Assembly: GCA_963819845.1 (NCBI GenBank)
Contig: CAWFXQ010000009.1
Location: 1 to 64,000 of the forward strand
Direction of reading: 5' to 3'
DNA from: DATAGF01 sp963819845
Lineage (GTDB): Bacteria; Actinomycetota; Thermoleophilia; Miltoncostaeales; Miltoncostaeaceae
Length of the DNA: 64,000 nucleotides
Shown: positions 17,397-25,545 of the stretch, piece after piece
Layout of the letters: the number at the start of each line of letters is the position of its first letter
How positions within the stretch are numbered: the stretch's first letter is position 1
Notes under the pieces: model-generated
What the model was told of the DNA's origin: nothing
What the model saw: the letters and a program-made list of their open reading frames with translations, nothing else
The model's database searches: none
Program-made: the position numbers and the translations under genes

Positions 17397-18005
17397 ATGA
17401 CCACGAGGGTTCCGCGGGTACTGGTCGCCTTTGCGACCAAGGGCAGCGAGGGCCAGACGGCGCGGATCGCGGAACGGCTCGCGGCCATGCTGCGGGAGGG
17501 CGGCGCGCGGGCCGACGTCGTCGACGTCGAGGAGTCGAAGCCGGACCTGCGAGCATCGGCGTACGACGCGGCGCTGATCGGCGGCTCGGTCCGGGCGGGG
17601 CGCTACCGCCGCTCCCTGCGGCGGCTGCTCGGCTCGGAGAAGGCGGCGCTGGAGGAGATCCCCTGGGCGTTCTTCTCGGTGTGCTTGGGCGTGGCGGCGA
17701 CGAGCGAGGCCGTCCGCGACGCGTCGAGGGAGCTCCCGCGGCGGCTCATGGCAGACAAGGGCGTCCGGCCGGACGAGATCGCCGTGCTTGCCGGCGCCAT
17801 CCGCTTCAGCCACCACGGCCGGCTCGGGTCGTGGGTCCTGTACCGGATGAATCGCGGCTACCTCGGCCGCACCGACCGGGACGGCGACTGGGAGTGCACC
17901 GACTGGGACGACGTTGACGCCTTCGCGCACCGCTTCCTGGCCTCGCTGAACGCCGAGGCGCGCGGTGCCGCTCACGGCGCGACCCGCTCGCCCGGCGGCG
18001 GCTGA
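17397..18005 (+). CDS. Flavodoxin-domain protein (HemG-like)
   Basis: 202 residues. The phosphate loop of the flavodoxin fold is VAFATKGSEGQTARIAERLA (T/S-x-x-G-x-T pattern). The body resembles menaquinone-dependent protoporphyrinogen oxidase (HemG) and related actinobacterial flavodoxins, including FFSVCLGV and GAIRFSHHGRLGSWVLYRM. ATG at 17397 with GAGGAGG just upstream; an ATG at 17379 is the weaker alternative. First gene of the island that parallels the mycobacterial DosR regulon. FMN binding is expected; haem synthesis is one possible role, quinone-linked electron transfer another. Confidence 0.8.
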   Translation: MTTRVPRVLVAFATKGSEGQTARIAERLAAMLREGGARADVVDVEESKPDLRASAYDAALIGGSVRAGRYRRSLRRLLGSEKAALEEIPWAFFSVCLGVAATSEAVRDASRELPRRLMADKGVRPDEIAVLAGAIRFSHHGRLGSWVLYRMNRGYLGRTDRDGDWECTDWDDVDAFAHRFLASLNAEARGAAHGATRSPGGG

Positions 18006-18074
18006 GGCGCGGGCCGCGCGGCAGCGGCGGACGGATGGCGCGACGTCGTCGCGGGGGTCGGCGGCGCGGGCGCG

Positions 18075-18821
18075 ATGCTGGCGGCCGCTCTCACGCCGTT
18101 CCTCCGCCGCCGCCGCGCGCGGTGGGGCGCCGGCGCGGCGGCGGCGCGCGTGCACCCGGGGGACGACCTCCTGGCGGATCCGCGCTGGGGGTGGACCCAC
18201 GCCGTCGAGGTCGCGGCGTCTCCCGCGGACGTGTGGCCCTGGCTGGCCCAGATCGGCGCCGATCGCGGGGGCTTCTACAGCTATTCCCGGCTCGAGAATC
18301 TGGTGGGCTGCCGGCTCCGCAACGCTCAGCGCGCCCACCCGGAGTGGGAGGCGCGTGAGGGCGGGTCCCTGTCGATCCACCCCAAGATGCCGCCTCTCCG
18401 GATCATCTCGGTCGAGCCCGGGCGCCACGTGCTCGCGCACGGCGCGCCCGACGAGGCCGCGCGCGCGGCCGGGGAGCCGTGGGTGGCCGTGACCTGGCTC
18501 TTCCAGGTCGAGCCGCTCGGGCCCGGGCGAAGCCGGGTCGTGAGCCGCTACCGCTGCGCGACCTCGCCCGACCGGCGCAGCCGTCTGGCGTACGGGCCTG
18601 CGCTGCTCGAGCCGATCGGGTTCGTCATGGACCGGCGCATGCTGCGCGGGATCAAGGCCCGGGCGGAGCGGCGCCCGCCCGGCTTCGGCGAGCTCTCGCG
18701 GCCGACCCACCTTCCTGACCGCGGCATTCCCGCACGGCCGGGCGGCCGGGCACCGATGCCCGGGCTCCGGCGCCGAACGACGCTGGGACCGCCGTCAACG
18801 TCGCAGGAGGTCGCGCCATGA
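18075..18821 (+). CDS. SRPBCC (START-like) family protein
   Basis: 248 residues as read. The recognisable part runs from about residue 35 to 195: THAVEVAASPADVWPWLAQIGADRGGFYSYSRLEN is the usual start of a polyketide-cyclase/SRPBCC ligand-binding domain (split here by reading order), with later VAVTWLFQVEPLG and RVVSRYRC strands. The last 45 residues look like translated promoter DNA and contain the palindrome at 18746, so the true end may be earlier and disguised by a frameshift. Its stop overlaps the ATG of the next gene. Ligand unknown. Confidence 0.7.
   Translation: MLAAALTPFLRRRRARWGAGAAAARVHPGDDLLADPRWGWTHAVEVAASPADVWPWLAQIGADRGGFYSYSRLENLVGCRLRNAQRAHPEWEAREGGSLSIHPKMPPLRIISVEPGRHVLAHGAPDEAARAAGEPWVAVTWLFQVEPLGPGRSRVVSRYRCATSPDRRSRLAYGPALLEPIGFVMDRRMLRGIKARAERRPPGFGELSRPTHLPDRGIPARPGGRAPMPGLRRRTTLGPPSTSQEVAP
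18746..18763. promoter_or_regulatory. 18-bp palindromic operator candidate, site 1
   Basis: CCGGGCA-CCGA-TGCCCGG: perfect 7-bp arms around a 4-bp spacer, 55 bases before the CBS-GTPase ATG. The same architecture and spacer (read on the other strand as TCGG) occurs at 21827 and 24833. The arm/spacer layout resembles the 5-4-5 DosR box of mycobacteria (GGGAC-4-GTCCC). Confidence 0.55.
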
Positions 18822-19711
18822 AGGTCCGGGACGTCATGACAAGCCACCCGATCCTGGTTCGCGCCGACGAGCGCGCTCCCGGCGATCTGCACCGCCTGAT
18901 GCTCGCGGGCGAGGTCCACCACATCCCTGTGGTTGACGGCCCCTGGCTGGTCGGCGTATGGGTCGCGACCGACGAGGGGCCGCTGGTGATGGTTGGCCGG
19001 GAGCGGATCTTCGAGACGTCGCCCGACGCCGACGCCGCCGAGGCGATCCGAGCCCTGCTGGACGATTCCGAGGCCGTCTTCGTCTGGGACTCCGGCGTGC
19101 CGGCGGGCGTGCTGACGCGCACGGACGTCAAGGCGATCGTCACCACGGCCCTCGGCCGGGGCGTCGGCCGGCGCCACCCCCGGCCGGTCGTGATCCGGCT
19201 CGCCGGTCCCGGCGGCGCCGGCAAGACGACGCTCCTCATGCGGACGCTGGCGCTGCTGGGGCGCCTCGACGTCGCCGTCATCCAGGCCAACGCCGAGGCC
19301 GGGAGCGAGGGCCGCCTCCAGGGTGGCCGCGCGATCTTCGAGCCCGGCGCCCATTGGCGCAAGGGCCTGCGCCAGGCGGTTGAGCGGTTGTCGGACGCCC
19401 AGGTCATCCTGGTCGAGGACCGTGACGGCCCGGTCGACCTCGCCCATGGCATCGGCGAGGACATCCAGGTGGCCGTGGTCCCGGTGACCGACGCGCCCGC
19501 GCTGACGGCCGAGCAGCTCAGCGACGCCCAGGCGGTCGTCGTCACCAAGGCCGACGCCGTGCCGCTCCACGAGGCCCAGCACGCTGTCGAGGACCTGCAG
19601 GATCGCTGCCCGGGCGTCGAGGTCTTCGCCGTCGCCGCCGGCCACGACGACCGCCGCCTGGACGCGTGGACCCGGTGGATCGAGCAGTGCGTTCTCAGCC
19701 GGCACAACTGA
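18818..19711 (+). CDS. CBS-pair / HypB-UreG-type GTPase fusion
   Basis: 297 residues in two parts. Residues 1-115 are a CBS pair (MKVRDVMTSHPILVRADE, HHIPVVDG, AGVLTRTDVKAIV). Residues about 125-297 are a SIMIBI-class GTPase like HypB/UreG: P loop GPGGAGKTTLLMRTL, a Walker-B-like segment, and VVVTKAD for guanine binding. The CxxC/His nickel site and the N-terminal Ni loop of HypB are not visible, and the switch region VEDRDGP departs from HypB. So it is probably a nucleotide-sensing GTPase, not a plain nickel insertase. No hydrogenase genes are near. The fusion is unusual. Confidence 0.75.
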   Translation: MKVRDVMTSHPILVRADERAPGDLHRLMLAGEVHHIPVVDGPWLVGVWVATDEGPLVMVGRERIFETSPDADAAEAIRALLDDSEAVFVWDSGVPAGVLTRTDVKAIVTTALGRGVGRRHPRPVVIRLAGPGGAGKTTLLMRTLALLGRLDVAVIQANAEAGSEGRLQGGRAIFEPGAHWRKGLRQAVERLSDAQVILVEDRDGPVDLAHGIGEDIQVAVVPVTDAPALTAEQLSDAQAVVVTKADAVPLHEAQHAVEDLQDRCPGVEVFAVAAGHDDRRLDAWTRWIEQCVLSRHN

Positions 19712-19785
19712 CCGCCGGGCGGCGGCGTCTGCGCTCCTGGCCGCGGGATGTCGTCGTCGACATAGCCGGCTGATGCGGAGGCCTT

Positions 19786-19805
19786 GACGGCCGCCGGCGG
19801 CCGTC
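19786..19805. terminator. 20-bp perfect palindrome between convergent genes
   Basis: GACGGCCGCCGGCGGCCGTC is fully self-complementary. It sits between the plus-strand CBS-GTPase stop (19711) and the minus-strand membrane protein stop (19833), where a bidirectional terminator is expected. No U tract. Confidence 0.5.
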
Positions 19806-19832
19806 GTGCCCGCCCGGGCCGCGCCCGGTCGC

Positions 19833-20312
19833 TCAGTGGCGCGGCTGAGTGCGGTCCGGCGCTCGCGCCCCGGGCTCCCGACCGCCGGCAGCCACGCGGC
19901 TCGCGCACAGCCACACGGTCTCGCCGCCGCCGGCCCCGTCGGGATCGCCGATCTCGGCGGCCCGCACGCGTAGCGACGCGCCCTCCGCCACGCGGACGGC
20001 CCGGCCGAGGCCCGCGCTCGGCGGCCGCCCTCCGTCGAGCACGAGCATCCCGCCGTTCTCCACGACGATCAGCCGCGCACTCGTGAGGAAGCGCGCCGGT
20101 CCACCGGCGAGGAGGATGTGGACTCCTCCGGCCCCGGGTTCCCACGGGCCTGCGGCCAGCGCGCCGGCGCGTCGGCGCATCAGCCGCCAACGTAGGCCGC
20201 CGACCGCATAGGCGAGCGCGCCGGCGACGCCGAGGACCCCGAGGAGTGCACCCAGCGCGCACGCCATGCCCCACATCCCGAGGTCGAGGCCGTAGGCGAT
20301 CTGGGGGCTCAC
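19833..20312 (-). CDS. Membrane-anchored hypothetical protein
   Basis: 159 residues from a GTG at 20312 that overlaps the upstream CBS gene stop (GTGA). One hydrophobic segment, about residues 10-40 (MACALGALLGVLGVAGALAY), is followed by a basic stretch and a soluble C-terminal domain with strands like ARLIVVENGGMLVLDGG and GRAVRVAEGASLRVRA. I do not recognise a family. Operon position (GAPDH-CBS-this gene) places it in the stress island. Confidence 0.55.
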   Translation of the reverse strand: MSPQIAYGLDLGMWGMACALGALLGVLGVAGALAYAVGGLRWRLMRRRAGALAAGPWEPGAGGVHILLAGGPARFLTSARLIVVENGGMLVLDGGRPPSAGLGRAVRVAEGASLRVRAAEIGDPDGAGGGETVWLCASRVAAGGREPGARAPDRTQPRH

Positions 20313-20689
20313 ACCGTGCCCGCCCCGTCGCCGGTGCGCCCGTCGCGGAGAGCGGCCACGAGAGCCTCGACGCCCGGCGACAGGCAGCGCGCCACGTCGA
20401 GCGTGGAGACGATCCCCACCGGCCGGTCGCGGCCGAGGGCGCTCACCAACAGGTGCGGGGTGCCGTGCTCGAGGTCGGTCGCCACTCCCCATCCGGGCCC
20501 GCCGCCTTCGTCGCCGACGCCCGGCAAGATGACGACGCAGTGGATGCTCCCGGTCGCCATCCGTTCGGCGAGCTCGTCGAGGAGGGTTGACGCGGCGCAG
20601 GTGACGATCGCCGGGTGCATGAACTCGAACACCCGGGCCCCGGCGAGCGGCCGCGTGCCGGGCTCGCGCCCCGCGCCCCCGCCGCTCAC
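20309..20689 (-). CDS. CBS-domain protein (Hrp1-like)
   Basis: 126 residues. One CBS half is clear (FEFMHPAIVTCAASTLLDELAERM, split by reading), with HCVVILP and the second half RPVGIVSTLDVARCL. The GTG start at 20689 overlaps the GAPDH stop (GTGA), so it is coupled to GAPDH. It resembles the short CBS-pair proteins (Hrp1/Rv2626c type) of the mycobacterial hypoxic response; the Zn-binding Cys pair of Hrp1 is not evident. Ligand probably an adenine nucleotide. Confidence 0.7.
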   Translation of the reverse strand: MSGGGAGREPGTRPLAGARVFEFMHPAIVTCAASTLLDELAERMATGSIHCVVILPGVGDEGGGPGWGVATDLEHGTPHLLVSALGRDRPVGIVSTLDVARCLSPGVEALVAALRDGRTGDGAGTV

Positions 20690-21705
20690 CGTGCGGCTCC
20701 CGCGGTCACGTAGGCCATGAGCCGGGCGAGCTCGACGACCCGGCACGAGTAGGCCCACTCATTGTCGTACCAGGCGACGACCTTGACGGTGGTGCCGTGG
20801 GCCATGGTGAGGGCCGCGTTGACCACGGCGCTGCGAGGGTCGCCGATGATGTCCTGGGACACGATCGGGTCGGTGCTGTAACCGAGGATGTCCGCGAGCG
20901 GCCCCTCGGCGGACGCGCGGAAGGCGGCGTTGATCTCATCGGCCGTCGCCTCGCGGCCGAGCTCGCAGGTGAGGTCCACGACGGAGCCGTCGGGGACGGG
21001 CACCCGCAGCGCGATCCCGTCAAGGCGCCCCTTGAGCGAGGGCAGGACCACGCCGATCGCCCGCGCCGCGCCCGTGGAGGTGGGGACGATCGACAGCGCC
21101 GCGGCGCGCGCGCGGCGCAGGTCCTTGTGCGGCGCGTCCAGGATGCTCTGGTCCACGGTGTAGGCGTGGCACGTCGTCATGAAGCCGCGCTCGATGCCGA
21201 ACGCCTCCATGAGCACCTTGCAGACCGGGGCGAGGCAGTTGGTCGTGCAGGAGGCGTTGGACACCACGCGGTGGCGACCGGGGTCGTAGTCACCCTCGTT
21301 CACGCCCAGGCACACCGTGACGTCGGCGTCGGCGACCGGCGCCGTCACCAGCACGCGCTCCGCACCCCGGTCGAGGTGCACGGCCGCGCGCTCGCGCGTC
21401 CTGAGGCGGCCGGTGCTCTCGATCACCACGTCGACCCCCAGGGCCTCCCAGGGGAGGTCGGCCGGGTCGGGCTCGTTCAGCACCTCCACGGGGTCGCCGT
21501 TGACCACGATCAGCCCGTCGCGGGTCTCGACGCGGGCATCGAAGCGGCCGAATACGGAGTCGTACCTCAGCAGGTGCGCGAGCGTCGCCGCGTCGGCGAG
21601 GTCGTTCACGGCCACGATCTCGAGCCCGTCGCCGCGCTCCCGGGCGGCCCGGTAGACGCTCCGGCCCACGCGGCCGAAGCCGTTGATGCCCACTCTCACG
21701 CTCAC
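20686..21705 (-). CDS. gap: Glyceraldehyde-3-phosphate dehydrogenase
   Basis: 339 residues, full length. NAD-binding start VGINGFGRVGRSVYRAA, with Asp in VAVNDLAD pointing to NAD preference; catalytic Cys in SNASCTTNCLAP; His in HAYTVDQ; C-terminal WYDNEWAYSCRVVEL. GTG start at 21705 behind GAAGGGAG. It is in an island of stress genes, not beside pgk/tpi, so it may be a second GAPDH used under energy limitation. The palindromic operator candidate at 21827 lies 122 bases upstream. Confidence 0.93.
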   Translation of the reverse strand: MSVRVGINGFGRVGRSVYRAARERGDGLEIVAVNDLADAATLAHLLRYDSVFGRFDARVETRDGLIVVNGDPVEVLNEPDPADLPWEALGVDVVIESTGRLRTRERAAVHLDRGAERVLVTAPVADADVTVCLGVNEGDYDPGRHRVVSNASCTTNCLAPVCKVLMEAFGIERGFMTTCHAYTVDQSILDAPHKDLRRARAAALSIVPTSTGAARAIGVVLPSLKGRLDGIALRVPVPDGSVVDLTCELGREATADEINAAFRASAEGPLADILGYSTDPIVSQDIIGDPRSAVVNAALTMAHGTTVKVVAWYDNEWAYSCRVVELARLMAYVTAGAAR

Positions 21706-21826
21706 GGCGCTCCCTTCGCGAAAGGACGCTGCCGGGCCGCGTGCCCGGCCTGTGCCCGCAGCCTCGAGGAGCCGGCCCGCCGGATCATCAGCGGGGATAC
21801 GTATCGCGGGCTGCGGATAGGCCGCG

Positions 21827-21844
21827 CCCGGCATCGGTGCCGGG
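21827..21844. promoter_or_regulatory. 18-bp palindromic operator candidate, site 2
   Basis: CCCGGCA-TCGG-TGCCGGG: perfect 7-bp arms, same spacer as the other two sites. The central 12 bases are identical (opposite strand) to site 1. A partial second copy (CCGGGTCGGATGCCCGG) overlaps its right arm. It lies between the divergent GAPDH gene (122 bases) and the small gene at 21913 (69 bases). Confidence 0.6.
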
Positions 21845-21912
21845 TCGGATGCCCGGACCGGCGGCCGCGGACGAACCTGCGACGGCCGATCGTCCGACAG
21901 GGAGGTGGTGAC

Positions 21913-22185
21913 ATGGCCGTTCTCCTCGCCCGCTACCGCGTGCGCGACCGCGACGCGTTCCGGCGGGTCTTCGACGCCTTCGAGCCGACGCGCGCGGGGC
22001 TCGGCGTGCGCGGTCATCGGCTGCTGCAGGATGCGGACGACCCGGCGCTGGTCGTCGCGCTGTTCGAGCTGTCCACCGCCGAGGCCGCCCGGGCGTACGC
22101 GGCCGACCCCCAACGGCGCGAGGCGCTCGAGCGCGCCGGGGTGGTTGACGCCCATGACCTCGTGCTGATCGACGACGACGGCTGA
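21913..22185 (+). CDS. Small ABM-like (dimeric ferredoxin-fold) protein
   Basis: 90 residues starting at ATG 21913 behind GGAGGTGGTG. The layout (VLLARYRVRDRDAFRRVFDAF, then GVRGHRLLQDADDPALVVALFEL, then AARAYAADPQRREALERAGV) is that of short alpha/beta ferredoxin-like proteins related to antibiotic biosynthesis monooxygenases. No cofactor residues can be named. Divergent from GAPDH and sharing its operator candidate. Confidence 0.65.
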   Translation: MAVLLARYRVRDRDAFRRVFDAFEPTRAGLGVRGHRLLQDADDPALVVALFELSTAEAARAYAADPQRREALERAGVVDAHDLVLIDDDG

Positions 22186-22206
22186 CCGGCGGCGCCGGGC
22201 CCAGAC

Positions 22207-23719
22207 TCAGGGCCCGACGAGCTCCCGGGCCTGCTCCAGGGTCGCGTCCAGCGAGCGGTCGGTCGCCAGCCGCTGGGCCTCGGGCCAGGGGTCGGCGCCC
22301 TCGGCCATCAGCGCGGCGATCTCAGGGGTCGCATCGGAGGGCCCCGCGGCGGCCGACCGGCGGGCGCGGATGCGCTCCGCGGCGACCTCCCTCGGCGCCA
22401 TGCACTCGATCTCGACCAGCCCGACGCCAGCCCGGGCGGCGAGCGCGCGCGCGGCCGCGCGGCGGCCGGCCTCCCCCCACGAGGCGTTCGACGACGGCGC
22501 AGAGCCCCATCCCGAGAGCGTGGGCGGCGCTCTCGAGGACCTCCGCGTAGACGCGGTCGCTGACCTCGGGGGCGTAGAGGCCGGTCCGGAAGCCGGCCGG
22601 CGGAGCCGGGGTGCGGGGCAGCCCGGCGAGGGCCTTGCGCATCTCGTCCGAGCTCACGAGGAGCCACCCGGGCCGCTCGGCGACGGCCCGCGCGACGGTG
22701 GACTTGCCGGTGCCGGGCGAGCCGCCGATCAGCGCCAGCCGGACGCGGCCGCGCTCCAGCCGGGCCAGCGTGAGCCCGTGCTCGGCCCGCGCGCGCGCCG
22801 CCGCCCCGTCCTCCCCCTGGGCGGCCTTCAGGCACGCCACCTTGGCGCGCACGTGGGCGCGGTAGGCGACGTAGTGGTGGGCCAGCGATGGCGGGTGGGT
22901 CTCGCCCAGGGCCCGCGCCCATTCGCGCTCGAGGCGCTCCGCCAGCCCCGGATGACCGCGGCGCTCGAGGTCCATCGCGAGGAAGGCGACGTCGTTCAAC
23001 ACGTCGCCGTGGCGAAGGCGGTCGTCGAAGGCGAGGCAGTCGAGGAACCGCGGGCCGTCGGGAAGGCAGAAGACGTCGTCGGCGAGGAGGTCGCCGTGGC
23101 CGTCGCGCACCCACCCGTCCGCGATGCGCGCCCGCAGCAGGTCGCCGCGCCCGCGCAGGTACTCGGTCGCCAGCTCCTCGGCGCGGTCGATGGCGCCCAG
23201 CGCGAGGATGTCGCCGGCGACCTCGCGCATCTGCCCGAGCCCCTCCTCCCAGAGGGACCGCAGAGCGGCGGGGCTCGCGGCCGCGGCGATCTCGGGCGAG
23301 GTCGGCGACCCTTGGTGGAAGCGGGCCACGGTCACGCCCGCCTCGGCGACCCGCTCGGCGGCCTCCGGGGCGTCGAGGAGCGCCGACAGCCGCCGCTCGG
23401 CGGGCATCCGGCGCATGGCGATGAGGTGGTCGACCGGCTCGCCGCGCTCGTCCACCACATCGAGGACGCCCAGGTAGACGTCCGGGGCGAAGCGGCGGTT
23501 GAGCTCGGTCTCGCGACGGCAGGCGGCGAGCCGGTCTTCGCGCCGCCGGTGGTCGAGGAAGGGCAGCGCGACCGGCTTCAGCAGCTTCAGCGCACGGTCG
23601 CCGATCATGACGACCACGGAGATGTGGGTCTCGGCGATCGCCGCGCCGCCGAGGGGCGACCGCTGCGCCGCCCCCCGCGGATTGCGGTGCCGTCCGACCG
23701 CGGGCCTAGTGGCTCGCAC
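22207..23719 (-). CDS. Bifunctional phosphotransferase / P-loop kinase, Rv2004c-like (apparent frameshift)
   Basis: About 500 residues. The N-terminal half is an aminoglycoside-phosphotransferase-like kinase (VRDGHGDLLADDVFC carries the catalytic H-G-D; FLDCLAFDDRLRHGDVLNDVAFLAMDLE region follows, with the DFG-like metal site replaced). The C-terminal half is an AAA/zeta-toxin-like P-loop kinase (GGSPGTGKSTVARAVAE; SSDEMRKAL). After RLVGG the frame breaks in the six-C run at 22473-22478; removing one base gives GEAGRRAAARALAARAG and continues to MAPREVAAERIRARR, ending at 22207. In mycobacteria the homologue Rv2004c belongs to the DosR regulon. GTG 23719 overlaps the nirK stop; start uncertain. 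Confidence 0.8.
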
Positions 23720-24775
23720 CGCCGGGCGCGTGGCGGGTCCTGAAGAGCCCCACCGCCCCCTTGGTCGCGTTCGTGAAGTCGTGGGTGACGAAGGGGTACA
23801 CGCCCTCCTCGTCGAGCCGGAACTCGGCGATTGAGCCCTGGGACGCGGCGAGGTTCAGGGTCTGGTTGCCGATCTGCTCGTTCGCGGGGTTCCCGTCCTG
23901 CCAGGCGCGGTCGAAGATCGTCCCGACCACGTGGAACGCGCTCCAGGTGTTCGGGCCCGCGGCCAACACGAACGCGCGGATGCGCTCGCCCTTCCCGACG
24001 ACGATCGGCTCGTCCTTGTACTGGGCGGCGTAGCCGTTGAAGGCGACGACGTCGGGGATCCCGCTCATGAGCTTCGTCGTCGTCGGCGGGCATCGCCGGG
24101 GGTGTCCGAGACGTAGAAGTCGGACTGAACGAAGGCGAGCTCCCGATCGACCGGCGGCAGGCCACCCTCGGGCTCGACGATGATCATCCCGTACATGCCG
24201 TTGGCGATGTGGTGCACCACCGGGGCGGTTCCGCAGTGGTACATGAAGACCCCGGGGCTGGTGGCGACGAACTCGAACGAGAAGGTCTTGCCCGGTGGCA
24301 CGTCGCGGAAGGCCCGGCTCGGGGCGATGCGCGCGGCGTGGAAGTCGAGCGAGTGCGGCACGGAGGCCTTGTTGGTGATCGACGCCTTCACGGTGTCCCC
24401 CACCCGGACGCGCACGATCGGGCCGGGCACCCGGTCGCCGAAGGTCCAGACCTTCACGACCTTGCCGGGCGCGATCTCGACGACCTTCTCGGTCATGTCG
24501 AAGTGGACGCGGTGGACGCGCCGGTCGCGGTAGGCGGGCGCGTCGGCGCTCATCGTGTTCTTGGTGGCGCCCGTCTCGGCCGCGGCGGCGTGGGAGGCGG
24601 GCTCATGGGCCTCGGCCTGAGCGACCGGTGCCCGCGCCGGCGGGGCTGCCGCGCCCGGTCCTCCGAGCGTGGCCGCGACGATCACGGCGGCCCCTGCCGC
24701 GGCGAAGCCAAGGGCGAAGAGGAGCCCCCATCGCCGCCGGCGGCGCTGGGGTCGCGGCGGCCAGCTGTTGTACAT
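23706..24775 (-). CDS. nirK: Copper-containing nitrite reductase NirK (split by one base)
   Basis: Reduces nitrite to NO in the cell envelope. Domain 1 (24775-24065) has a membrane-anchor-type leader, then PHSLDFHAA (type 1 His, catalytic Asp, type 2 His), MYHCGTAP (type 2 His, type 1 Cys) and VVHHIANGM (type 1 His and Met). Domain 2 (24068-23706) has SAFHVVG and FVTHDFT, the remaining catalytic and type 2 histidines. All CuNIR ligands are thus present, but the halves are out of frame: the first stops where the second starts (ATGA). One missing C near 24088-24090 would join them as GDAPPTTTKLMSG. Either an assembly error or a two-subunit, coupled NirK. Confidence 0.85.
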
Positions 24776-24832
24776 CGCGGGCTCCTCGAGGCGATGGTGC
24801 CGGACGAGGAGAGCATCGTGGGTCGGCCGTTC

Positions 24833-24850
24833 GCCGCCATCGGTGGAGGC
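24833..24850. promoter_or_regulatory. 18-bp palindromic operator candidate, site 3
   Basis: GCCGCCA-TCGG-TGGAGGC: six of seven arm bases pair, with the same TCGG spacer as sites 1 and 2. It ends 58 bases before the nirK start, matching the 55-70-base distance of the other sites. Confidence 0.45.
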
Positions 24851-24906
24851 CCCGGTGGCGGGTGCGGGAAACGCGACCCATGGCTGCGGGTCGCCCCGCC
24901 CGGAGC

Positions 24907-25545
24907 TCAGTCCTCCTCGGTCATCAGCCCGGCGTCGAGCGCCGCGCGCACCAGGCCGGCCCGCGTCGTGACGCGCAGCTTGGTCATGACGTGGGCGCGG
25001 TGGCTCTCGACGGTCCTCACGCTCACGACCAGCCGCTCGGCGATCTCCTGGTTCGTGTGGCCCAGGGCGAGCAGCCGCAGCACCTCGCGCTCGCGCTCGG
25101 AGAGCTCGGCGAGCGGGCCGTCCGAGGCCGGCGCGGCGAGCGCCGCCCCCAGCGAGGGGTGCACGTAGCGCTCCCCCGAGGCGACCGCGCGGATCGCGCG
25201 CACGAGGTCCTCGTCGGCGGCCGACTTCAGCAGGTAGCCGTCGGCGCCGGCGTCGAAGGCGCGGCGCACGTCGCGCGCCTGGTCGTGCATCGACAGCACG
25301 AGGACCCGTGCGCCCGGCGCGCGCTCGCGGATGCGCGCGGCGCCCTCGATGCCCCCCATGCCCGGCATCTCGATGTCGATCACGACGACGTCCGGCATCA
25401 GCCGCGGCAGGGCGCGCACGGCGTCCTCGGCCGTGGCCGCCTCACCGACCGGCTCGAGGCCCTCCTCCCGCTCGAGCAGCAGCCGCAGCCCGGCGCGCAG
25501 CACGGCGTGGTCGTCGACGAGCAGGATGCGGATCGGCCGGCTCAG
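24907..25545 (-). CDS. NarL/DosR-type response regulator
   Basis: 212 residues if started at the CTG at 25545. The receiver begins SRPIRILLVDDHAVLRAGL, with phospho-acceptor Asp in VVVIDIEMPG, Ser in LVLSMHD and Lys in YLLKSAA; the LuxR-type helix-turn-helix is LSEREREVLRLLALGHTNQE then VSVRTVESHRAHVMTKL. No ATG, GTG or TTG precedes the DD pair in frame; the CTG overlaps the kinase stop as CTGA, mirroring the GTGA overlaps elsewhere. The next start, GTG 25503, would remove the acidic pocket. Partner of the GAF kinase upstream. Confidence 0.88.
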   Translation of the reverse strand: MSRPIRILLVDDHAVLRAGLRLLLEREEGLEPVGEAATAEDAVRALPRLMPDVVVIDIEMPGMGGIEGAARIRERAPGARVLVLSMHDQARDVRRAFDAGADGYLLKSAADEDLVRAIRAVASGERYVHPSLGAALAAPASDGPLAELSEREREVLRLLALGHTNQEIAERLVVSVRTVESHRAHVMTKLRVTTRAGLVRAALDAGLMTEED

